Assembly: GCA_043749975.1 (NCBI GenBank)
Contig: JAYVCL010000267.1
Location: 1-13,280, forward strand
DNA length: 13,280 bases
Direction of reading: 5' to 3'
From: JANYJJ01 sp043749975
Lineage (GTDB): Bacteria > Pseudomonadota > Gammaproteobacteria > Burkholderiales > Burkholderiaceae_C
The notes beneath the pieces are model-generated. The model did not search any database, was not told where the DNA came from, and saw nothing but the letters and a program-made list of their open reading frames with translations. Below, piece by piece: positions 7,122 to 13,280 of this stretch. Made by a program: the position numbers and the translations under genes. Every line of letters starts with the position of its first letter. Position 1 is the stretch's first letter.

Positions 7122-7925
7122 ATGCGGTTTGCGGACATCACCCTGGCGCTGGACGAAGGCGTGGCCACGCTGACGCTGAACATGCCTGAGCGCTTGAACG
7201 CACTCAGCGAAAGTCTGCAACGTGAGGTGATCCAGGCGCTCGATTCGGTCGCGCAAGACACAAGCGTTCGAGCCCTGCGTCTGACCGGTGCGGGCCGCGC
7301 GTTTTGTGTCGGTGCCGACCTGGGTGGGCTGGGAGCCGATGGCGCCGGTGGCCGCAGCCTGGGGCAGCACACCGCTGACGCGATGCTGGCTGTGTCGAAC
7401 CCGCTGATCCTGGCCTTGCGCGCGCTGCCTGTGCCGGTGCTGGTGGCGCTGAACGGCGCTGCGGCGGGCGCCGGGGCGGGCCTGGCGCTGGCGGGTGATG
7501 TGCTGATCGCGGCCCGCTCGGCCTATTTCTATCTGCCGTTCATTCCGAAGCTCGGCATCGTGCCCGACCTGGGCGTCACCTGGTTTTTGCCGCGCCTGGT
7601 CGGCCGCTCGCGTGCCATGGCGCTGAGCTTGCTCGGCGACCGCCTGAGTGCGGAACAGGCGGCGCAGTGGGGCCTGGTGTGGGCTTGCGTGGACGACGCT
7701 GCGCTGGATGCCGAGTCGATGGCGCTTGCGCGCCGACTGGCGGCTTTGCCTGCCCACGGGGTGGTCGAGGCGCGCGCCGCGTATGACCATTCGGAACGCA
7801 GCAACCTGGCTGAGCAACTGCACTATGAAGCTTCGCGCCAGCGCGAGCTGCTGGACCGGCCGACCTTCAGTGAAGGTGTGCAGGCTTTTTTGCACAAGCG
7901 CGAGCCGCAGTTTTCGGGACGCTGA
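7122..7925 (+). CDS. Enoyl-CoA hydratase/isomerase family protein (PaaG-like)
   Basis: A 267-residue crotonase-fold enzyme. The oxyanion-hole segments are AFCVGADL (about 60-67) and GAAAGAGAGLALAGDV (about 112-127). Hydratases use two glutamates. Here the first is missing (GAGLALAGD), and the second is Asp149 in IVPDLGVTW. This one-acid pattern, and the following FLPRLVGRSRAMALSLLG, match PaaG, the ring-epoxide isomerase of phenylacetate breakdown, and delta3,delta2-enoyl-CoA isomerases, rather than a classic FadB-type hydratase. The ATG at 7122 sits two bases after the thiolase TGA, so the two are co-translated. The long in-frame extension upstream overlaps the thiolase and is not used. No other phenylacetate (paa) genes are in the window, so the true substrate is open. 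With the thiolase it forms the back half of an acyl-CoA degradation route. Confidence 0.9.
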   Translation: MRFADITLALDEGVATLTLNMPERLNALSESLQREVIQALDSVAQDTSVRALRLTGAGRAFCVGADLGGLGADGAGGRSLGQHTADAMLAVSNPLILALRALPVPVLVALNGAAAGAGAGLALAGDVLIAARSAYFYLPFIPKLGIVPDLGVTWFLPRLVGRSRAMALSLLGDRLSAEQAAQWGLVWACVDDAALDAESMALARRLAALPAHGVVEARAAYDHSERSNLAEQLHYEASRQRELLDRPTFSEGVQAFLHKREPQFSGR

Positions 7926-7965
7926 AGGCCGCACCGAACCCCCTCAGCGAGACCGGAACCGAATC

Positions 7966-8427
7966 ATGAAAATCCTCATCCTCAATGGCCCGAACCTGAA
8001 CCTGCTCGGCCAACGCGAACCGGCTCAGTACGGCCACGCCACGCTGGCCGATGTCGAGGCGATGTGTGTGGCTGCAGGCCTGCGACTGGGCTGCGCGGTC
8101 GAGTGCCATCAAAGCAACCACGAGGGTGCGTTGATCGACAGGCTGCATGCGGCGGGCGAGCAGTTTCGCAGCGGCGAACTGTTGGGCGTGGTGTTCAACG
8201 CTGGTGCCTACACCCACACCTCGCTGGCGCTGCACGACGCCGTCAAGGCAGTCGCCCCGCTGCCGGTGATCGAGGTCCACATCTCGAACGTGCACGCACG
8301 CGAGGGGTTCCGCCGTCACTCCTGGATCTCGCCAGCCGCCGCAGGCATCGTGGTCGGCTTCGGCGTGGACGGCTATGTGCTGGCCATCGAAGGCCTGGTG
8401 CGCAAGGCCGCAGCGAAACCTGCTTGA
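7966..8427 (+). CDS. aroQ: 3-dehydroquinate dehydratase, type II
   Basis: A 153-residue type II dehydroquinase, which interconverts 3-dehydroquinate and 3-dehydroshikimate in aromatic amino acid synthesis or quinate catabolism. The N-terminus ILILNGPNLNLLGQREPAQYG carries the catalytic Arg17 and Tyr22. FNAGAYTHTSLALHDA (Asn79) and EVHISNVHAREGFRRHS (His105) complete the active site. The length is normal for this dodecameric enzyme. The ATG at 7966 is set by the conserved start; the open frame upstream overlaps the hydratase gene. It follows the hydratase by 40 nt on the same strand with only a weak ribosome-binding site, so it may be the last gene of the thiolase transcript. In many proteobacteria aroQ sits before accB-accC; here it does not, so it could be a second copy. 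It converges with the ETF dehydrogenase gene 12 nt away, with no clear terminator between them. Confidence 0.95.
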   Translation: MKILILNGPNLNLLGQREPAQYGHATLADVEAMCVAAGLRLGCAVECHQSNHEGALIDRLHAAGEQFRSGELLGVVFNAGAYTHTSLALHDAVKAVAPLPVIEVHISNVHAREGFRRHSWISPAAAGIVVGFGVDGYVLAIEGLVRKAAAKPA

Positions 8428-8439
8428 CGCACCCAGGCC

Positions 8440-10125
8440 TCACATCCCCGAATAGTTCGGTCCGCCGCCGCCCTCGGGCGTGACCCAGACGATGTTTTGC
8501 GTCGGGTCTTTGATGTCGCAGGTCTTGCAGTGCACGCAGTTCTGCGCGTTGATTTGCAGCCGGTCCGTGTCGTCGGCGTTCTTGACGTACTCGTACACGC
8601 CGGCCGGGCAGTAGCGCGCCTCGGGCCCAGCGTACTTCGCCAGGTTGATGGCGACCGGCACGCTGGCATCTTTCAGCGTCAGATGCGCTGGCTGCTGCTC
8701 TTCGTGGTTGGTGTTCGAGACAAAGACCGAACTGAGCCGGTCGAAGCTGATTTTGCCATCGGGCTTCGGGTAGACGATCTGCGGGCAGTCGGCCGCCAGC
8801 TTCAGCGTGGCGTGGTCGGGCGTCGTGCGGCGCAGCGTCCACGGCGCGTTCTTGATGCCCAGCCGCGGCAGCAGCCACTGCTCAATGAAGGTCATGACGC
8901 TGCCGACGTAGAAGCCCTTCTTGAACCACGGCTTGAAGTTGCGTGCGCGGTGCAGTTCGGCGTGCAGCCAGCTCTTCTCGAACGCGGCCGGATAGGCGCT
9001 CAGTTCATCGTGCTGGCGGCCCGCCACCACCGCATCGAACGCGGCGTCTGCCACCAGCATGCCGGTCTTGATGGCAGCGTGGCTGCCCTTGATGCGCGAC
9101 GCGTTCATGTAGCCGGCTTCGCAGCCGATGAATGCGCCGCCGGGAAACACCGTCTTGGGCATGCTCGCCAGCCCGCCGTTGTTGATGGCGCGCGCGCCGT
9201 AGCCGATGCGCTTGCCGCCTTCGATGTGGGCCAGCACGACGGGGTGCTTTTTCCAGCGCTGCATTTCCTCGAACGGGCTCAACCACGGGTTGGCGTAGTC
9301 GAGCCCGATGACAAAACCCAGCGTGACCTTGTTGTCTTCCAGGTGGTACAAAAAGCCGCCGCCGAAGGTTTGCGTGTCCATCGGCCAGCCGGCGGTGTGC
9401 ACCACCTTGCCGGGCTGCGCCTTGGCCGGGTCGACTTCCCACAGCTCCTTGACTCCGATGGCGAAGCTCTGCGGCTCGCGATCGGCATCGAGCTTGAATT
9501 TCGAGATCAGTTGCTTGCCAAGGTGGCCTCGCGCGCCTTCGGCAAACACGGTGTATTTGGCATGCAGTTCCATGCCGAGCTGGAAGTGGCCGCCGGGCTC
9601 GCCCGACTTGTCGACCCCGAGGTTGCCGGTGGCCACGCCGCGCACCGATCCGTCGTCGTTGTAGAGCACTTCGGCGGCCGCGAAACCTGGGAATATTTCT
9701 ACCCCCAGCGCTTCGGCTTGCTGCGCCATCCAGCGCACCAGGTTGCCCAGGCTGATGACGTAGTTGCCGTCGTTGTGCATGCAGTCGGGCACCAGCAGGT
9801 TCGGCGTGCGCAGGCTTTTGGTCTTGGTCAGCAGGAACACGTCGTCGCTGGTCACCGGCTGGTTCAACGGCGCGCCCATTTCTTTCCAGTTCGGAAACAA
9901 CTCGGTCAACGCGATCGGGTCCATCACCGCGCCGCTCAAGATGTGCGCGCCAGGCTCCGAGCCTTTTTCAAGCACCACCACCGACACCTCCTTGCCCTGC
10001 GAGGCTGCCAGTTGCTTGATGCGAATGGCGGCGGCCAGGCCGCCGGGGCCGGCGCCGACGACGAGCACGTCGTATTCCATCGCTTCACGCGGACCGAATT
10101 TTTCAACAATCGCTTGCGGGGTCAT
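8440..10125 (-). CDS. Electron transfer flavoprotein:ubiquinone oxidoreductase (ETF-QO)
   Basis: A 561-residue membrane-associated flavo-iron-sulfur enzyme that takes electrons from ETF, itself reduced by acyl-CoA and related dehydrogenases, and gives them to ubiquinone. The FAD-binding motif VVGAGPGGLAAAI is at residues 22-34, with LEKGSEPGAHILSG after it. The substrate and quinone-binding parts include GGGFLYHLEDNKVTLGFVIG and CEAGYMNASRIKGSHAA. The C-terminal [4Fe-4S] ferredoxin-like domain has Cys506, Cys530, Cys533 and Cys536 (YCPAGVYEY and NCVHCKTCDIKDP). The protein is complete, with the usual PNYSGM end. ATG at 10125 is preceded by CAGGAAG, a good ribosome-binding site. A -10-like TAAAAT and a palindromic operator candidate lie just upstream, suggesting its own regulated promoter. 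It converges with aroQ and complements the neighbouring beta-oxidation genes. Confidence 0.97.
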   Translation of the reverse strand: MTPQAIVEKFGPREAMEYDVLVVGAGPGGLAAAIRIKQLAASQGKEVSVVVLEKGSEPGAHILSGAVMDPIALTELFPNWKEMGAPLNQPVTSDDVFLLTKTKSLRTPNLLVPDCMHNDGNYVISLGNLVRWMAQQAEALGVEIFPGFAAAEVLYNDDGSVRGVATGNLGVDKSGEPGGHFQLGMELHAKYTVFAEGARGHLGKQLISKFKLDADREPQSFAIGVKELWEVDPAKAQPGKVVHTAGWPMDTQTFGGGFLYHLEDNKVTLGFVIGLDYANPWLSPFEEMQRWKKHPVVLAHIEGGKRIGYGARAINNGGLASMPKTVFPGGAFIGCEAGYMNASRIKGSHAAIKTGMLVADAAFDAVVAGRQHDELSAYPAAFEKSWLHAELHRARNFKPWFKKGFYVGSVMTFIEQWLLPRLGIKNAPWTLRRTTPDHATLKLAADCPQIVYPKPDGKISFDRLSSVFVSNTNHEEQQPAHLTLKDASVPVAINLAKYAGPEARYCPAGVYEYVKNADDTDRLQINAQNCVHCKTCDIKDPTQNIVWVTPEGGGGPNYSGM

Positions 10126-10153
10126 GGCGCTTCCTGGGGACGAACTGACACTG

Positions 10154-10159
10154 ATTTTA
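10154..10159 (-). promoter_or_regulatory. Candidate -10 box for the ETF-QO gene
   Basis: TAAAAT on the minus strand matches five of six -10 bases and lies 28 nt upstream of the ETF-QO start codon. The -35 position at 17-bp spacing (10177-10182, TTCTTT) is weak and lies inside the inverted repeat described next, so a protein bound there would block RNA polymerase. Confidence 0.4.
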
Positions 10160-10173
10160 GCGGGGGCTGGGAA

Positions 10174-10197
10174 AAAAAAGAACGATCGTTCTATTTT
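10174..10197. promoter_or_regulatory. Palindrome AGAACGATCGTTCT: TetR-type operator or terminator
   Basis: A perfect 14-bp palindrome at 10179-10192, flanked by A/T that extends the symmetry to 24 bp with one mismatched pair. Short GC-centred palindromes of this kind are typical TetR-family operators, and several TetR regulators (for example FadP) are known to control betaproteobacterial fatty-acid oxidation genes including ETF genes. It overlaps the -35 region of the ETF-QO promoter. Alternatively, read along the minus strand just after the cyclase stop codon, AGAAC-GATC-GTTCT followed by a total of eight T could form a weak intrinsic terminator. The stem is short and AT-rich, so the operator reading is preferred; both may be true. 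Confidence 0.55.
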
Positions 10198-10198
10198 G

Positions 10199-13100
10199 TC
10201 AGGCAGGTTGCGCGATGACGCGCTGCGACCAGGCCGCCACGATTTCGCGGTTGTGCGGCACGTTGTGCAAAAAGCCGTGGCGCGCCGGCATGTCGGTGAT
10301 GCGTTCGGCCTGTTTCATCAGTTCTGCGTAGGCGTTCGCGAGCACCTCGTTCGCACGCGAATCACGGGCCGCTTGCAACACCTTGAAGCAGGTCAGCGGA
10401 AGCCGCAGCGGCTCTTCGGTGCCGTCGAAGTTACCGCCCGCCGCCATGTGCGCCAGGATCAATTCCACTTGTTCGAGCGCAGCCGGCACATCGTTCTGCG
10501 CCAGCGCGACGCGCGCCAGGCCAGCGACCGGGTCGAGCACCTGTTGGCGGCGCATCTGCAGTTCGAGCAGCAAGTCGCGCGACTGGCCGTAAGCCTGCGC
10601 GGCGAACGCGAAGCGGCCCAGCGCCAGTTCAGCATGCCCGCCGACAAGCCGCGCGTAGGCGGCCAGGTCTCGCTGGCCGCACGCCGCAGCCACTTCGTGG
10701 GCCTTGTTGGCATAGGCCAGCGTGCTGGCGTCGTCGCCCTGCAGGTTGGCCACCGAAGCCAGGTTCACCAGCATCGAGGCTTCGAGATCGCGCCGGCCGG
10801 CATCGCGCGAAACGCGCAGCCCGTCGTCGAGGTGGCGCCGAGCCTGCGCGTAGTTGCCCAGCAGCGAATAGATCGCACCGAGGTTGTTCAGCTCCAGGCT
10901 TTGATGGCGCAAATTGCCGCTGGTGCGGTCCATTTGCAGGCTCTTCTCGAACGATTGCGCGCCCACCATCAAGTCGCCGCGCTCCATGGCGATCAATCCC
11001 ACCACCAGCAGCAGCGCACTTTCGCCGCTGGCATTGCTGCTGCGCCGTACATGCAGCAGTTGTTCGTCGACCACCTGCTGTGCGGCTGCATACAGCCCCT
11101 GCCGGATCAGCGCCTCGGCCAGCGTGCAGCTCACCTGAACCGCCAGCGCGTGCGCCCCGGCACGGCCGGCCAGTTCGAGCGCTTCGCGCGCATGGGCTTC
11201 GGCGGCCACATATTCGCCGCTGGAGTTGAGCGTGCTGGCACGGCACAGGGCTGCCTCGGATCGGCGGGCATCGTCTCCGAGCGCGTTGGCGAGTTGCTCC
11301 AGGGCTTCGAGGTCGGCCGCGTGCGCCGCCTGGTTGTCCTGGAACCGAAGGTACTTTTCGCGCACCACCAGCAGCCGCCAGCGCGTGACGTGATCTTGTT
11401 CGCCAGCCAGCGCCAACGCACGCGCGGTGTGGGCCAGCATGGCATCGTTGGCGTAACGCGCGGCGGCGTACTCGGCGGCGCGGCAAAAAAATTCGCAGGC
11501 GCGGACTGCGTCGCCTGCACGCTCGAAATGCTCGGCGGTCAGCCCCAGGATTTCACCGGCACGGTCGCCGCCCATTTCGGCCAGCCACGCGGCGACGCGC
11601 GCATGGTATTCGCGCCGCTCGCGCTTGAGCACGCTTTCGTAGGCCACCTGGTGCAGGATTTGATGCCGGAAGACGTACTCGCGCAGCCCGTCGAAGGTGT
11701 GCGAGTCGCTCGGATGCGCGAGTTCGCGCTTGACCAGCGAGCCCAGCACGTCGACCGAGTGCGCATCCAGGGCCGCCAGCGCTTTGTCCCAGAACACGAA
11801 GCCGACGACGGCAGCCTGCTGCAAGGCCAGCTTCTCGGCCGCAGGCAGGCTGTCCAAACGCGCCTGAAGCACGCCGGTCAAGGTGGGCGGGACATGGGCC
11901 GAGACCAGCTTGTCCGGCACCACCTTCCAACGCTGCGGGCCGGCGACGATCGCGCCGTCATCGACCAGCATCTTCACCAGTTCTTCCATGTAGAACGGGT
12001 TGCCCTCGGCCGCCGAGGTGACCAGATCGCGCAGTGCGGTGGGCACCGTGTCCAGCCGCTGCAGCAGTTCGAGCGTCAGCTCGCGACTGGCGCGTTTGTC
12101 CAACGGCTGCAGGTCGATTCGGGTGTAGGCCGACTCGACGCTGGCCCAACTGCTGCGCCGCTCGAACAGGCTGGGCCGCGTCAGGCACAGAAGAAAAACC
12201 GGCACGTCATGGCTGACCTGCAACAGGTAGTTGATGAAGTCGAGCGAACCCTCATCGGCCCAATGAAGATCGTCCAGAACGACCATCGCGGGGTGCGATT
12301 CGTGCTCGGTCATGCGGCGCACCGTTTGCGCCGCCGCGTGGAAGGCGCGGTTGCGCAGTTGTTTGGCGTCGTCGAGCAAGCCGCGCACGTGCGGGCTGGA
12401 CGAAAAGTCGAGCCCGATCAGGTGGCCGAGCACATGGGCCTGTGCTTCACCGTCGTCCCCGAGCAGCGGGGCGATGCCGTCGACGAGCTTGCGGCGCGCG
12501 GTGTCGGCGTCGTCGCTGTCGGCAATCTGCAGCCGCCACGCCAACACGTCGCGCAGCAGGCCGTAAGGTTGCTGTTCGTCGAGCGGTTGGGCGCGCCCGC
12601 GAAAAACGAAGTACAGCTCGGGCCGCGACTCGGCCCAGTTTTCGAATTCGTAGAGCAGGCGGCTTTTGCCGATGCCCGCTTCCGCCACCACCACCACGGC
12701 AACCAGCTTGTGCAGTTGATAGACGGATCGGAACGCGTCCTGCAGTTGTTCCAGCTCGGCATCGCGACCGACCATGCGTGTTTCGATGCCCTCGATCCCG
12801 CGGGTGGTGACGCGGAACGCGCGGGGCTTGGCCCGCAGCACCAGGTAAGTGGTCAGCGGCTCGTCACGGCCTTTGACGAGCAGCGGGGGCTGCTCGACGA
12901 CGTCGAACACGCCCCGCACATGCCGGTAGGTGTCAAAGCTGATTCGCAGCCCGCCCACGGGCGCGGTTTGCTCCATGCGCGCAGCCGTGTTGACGGTGAT
13001 GCCGCGCACGCTGTTTTCTTCATCGACGCCGCCGCCCAGTAAAACGGCACCGGTGCTGATGCCCACACGGACGTTGAAATCCTCGTGCCCATGGCGCTGG

Positions 13101-13280
13101 CGCACCTCGGTTGCCACGAGCTTGGCTGCTTCGAGCACCGCGAGCCCGGCGCGCACGGCGCGCTCGGGGTCGTCTTCGTGTGCGCCCTCGGCACCGAAGA
13201 CGGCAAGCATGCTGTCGCCGGCGTACTGCAGCACGCGCCCCTGATGTGCCTTGATGGTCGCGGTGAAGCGCTCGAGCGCA
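10199..13280 (-). CDS. Class III nucleotide cyclase fused to STAND/AAA ATPase and TPR domain, N-terminus cut
   Basis: At least 1026 residues; the reading frame is open to the window edge, so the true start lies outside. Domains in order: a class III cyclase catalytic domain (to about residue 150) with the second metal-binding Asp22 (QYAGDSMLAVFG) and the transition-state Asn97 and Arg101 (VNTAARM). The first metal Asp should lie outside the window. Then comes a STAND/AAA-like ATPase starting MVGRDAELEQL, with Walker A AEAGIGKS (nt 12662-12685) and Walker B MVVLDDLHWADEG (near nt 12260-12286). The C-terminal half (about nt 10200-11650) is helical TPR-like repeats, for example LNNLGAIYSLLGNYAQARRH. 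No membrane segment is visible. The layout recalls mammalian soluble adenylyl cyclase and mycobacterial cyclase-ATPase proteins such as Rv0386. The purine-selecting positions are Gln18 and Ser90 rather than Lys and Asp, so ATP versus GTP use is uncertain. The GTG at 13234 is internal, not the start. Confidence 0.92.
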   Translation of the reverse strand, partial: ALERFTATIKAHQGRVLQYAGDSMLAVFGAEGAHEDDPERAVRAGLAVLEAAKLVATEVRQRHGHEDFNVRVGISTGAVLLGGGVDEENSVRGITVNTAARMEQTAPVGGLRISFDTYRHVRGVFDVVEQPPLLVKGRDEPLTTYLVLRAKPRAFRVTTRGIEGIETRMVGRDAELEQLQDAFRSVYQLHKLVAVVVVAEAGIGKSRLLYEFENWAESRPELYFVFRGRAQPLDEQQPYGLLRDVLAWRLQIADSDDADTARRKLVDGIAPLLGDDGEAQAHVLGHLIGLDFSSSPHVRGLLDDAKQLRNRAFHAAAQTVRRMTEHESHPAMVVLDDLHWADEGSLDFINYLLQVSHDVPVFLLCLTRPSLFERRSSWASVESAYTRIDLQPLDKRASRELTLELLQRLDTVPTALRDLVTSAAEGNPFYMEELVKMLVDDGAIVAGPQRWKVVPDKLVSAHVPPTLTGVLQARLDSLPAAEKLALQQAAVVGFVFWDKALAALDAHSVDVLGSLVKRELAHPSDSHTFDGLREYVFRHQILHQVAYESVLKRERREYHARVAAWLAEMGGDRAGEILGLTAEHFERAGDAVRACEFFCRAAEYAAARYANDAMLAHTARALALAGEQDHVTRWRLLVVREKYLRFQDNQAAHAADLEALEQLANALGDDARRSEAALCRASTLNSSGEYVAAEAHAREALELAGRAGAHALAVQVSCTLAEALIRQGLYAAAQQVVDEQLLHVRRSSNASGESALLLVVGLIAMERGDLMVGAQSFEKSLQMDRTSGNLRHQSLELNNLGAIYSLLGNYAQARRHLDDGLRVSRDAGRRDLEASMLVNLASVANLQGDDASTLAYANKAHEVAAACGQRDLAAYARLVGGHAELALGRFAFAAQAYGQSRDLLLELQMRRQQVLDPVAGLARVALAQNDVPAALEQVELILAHMAAGGNFDGTEEPLRLPLTCFKVLQAARDSRANEVLANAYAELMKQAERITDMPARHGFLHNVPHNREIVAAWSQRVIAQPA

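Noticed and set aside
8428..8439. Possible bidirectional terminator between aroQ and ETF-QO
   Set aside because: Only 12 nt separate the convergent genes, and I see no hairpin or T-run there.
8497..10218. A 573-codon plus-strand open frame opposite ETF-QO
   Set aside because: Shadow of the ETF-QO gene; low-complexity Arg/Gln/His composition and no motifs.
9764..13042. A 1092-codon open frame on the plus strand, antisense to the cyclase gene
   Set aside because: GC-rich codon bias on the minus strand leaves few stops in the opposite frame. The translation has no recognisable domains, is rich in His, Gln, Arg and Ala, and spans the clear cyclase/ATPase/TPR protein and the start of ETF-QO.

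Overview
This GC-rich window holds eight protein-coding genes and no RNA genes, mobile elements or CRISPR arrays. Protein sequence style points to a betaproteobacterium of the order Burkholderiales, probably near Comamonadaceae. The evidence is the MutS and CTP synthase sequences, an Anbu-type proteasome homologue, a type II dehydroquinase and an ETF:ubiquinone oxidoreductase of the kind found in aerobic fatty-acid oxidisers. The family-level assignment is inference.

Left block (1-5830, all minus strand). The transcription order is mutS, an Anbu-type proteasome-like peptidase, an alpha/beta hydrolase, then pyrG (CTP synthase, cut by the window's left edge). The first three genes overlap by 4 nt (ATGA) and 1 nt (TGATG), so they are almost certainly one translationally coupled operon. 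pyrG follows after 49 nt and seems to have its own promoter: a perfect TATAAT overlaps the hydrolase stop codon, and a 20-bp near-perfect palindrome lies between it and the pyrG start.

Middle block (5941-8427, plus strand, divergent from mutS). A thiolase with the complete Cys89/Asn316/His348/Cys378 active site is followed two bases later by a PaaG-like enoyl-CoA hydratase/isomerase, then by a type II 3-dehydroquinate dehydratase (aroQ). The first two form an acyl-CoA degradation pair. aroQ is a shikimate/quinate enzyme in an unexpected place.

Right block (8440-13280, minus strand). An ETF:ubiquinone oxidoreductase gene converges on aroQ. It passes electrons from acyl-CoA dehydrogenases to the quinone pool, so it fits functionally with the beta-oxidation pair. 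Upstream of it, a 73-nt gap carries a striking palindrome (AGAACGATCGTTCT) next to a run of eight T (minus strand), readable as a TetR-type operator, a terminator, or both. Beyond that is a large multidomain protein, truncated at the right edge: class III nucleotide cyclase, then a STAND/AAA-type ATPase, then TPR-like repeats. Its purine-selecting residues (Gln and Ser) are not the usual Lys and Asp.

The items most worth a second look are the coupling of an Anbu peptidase to mutS, the atypical cyclase, and the two palindromes.
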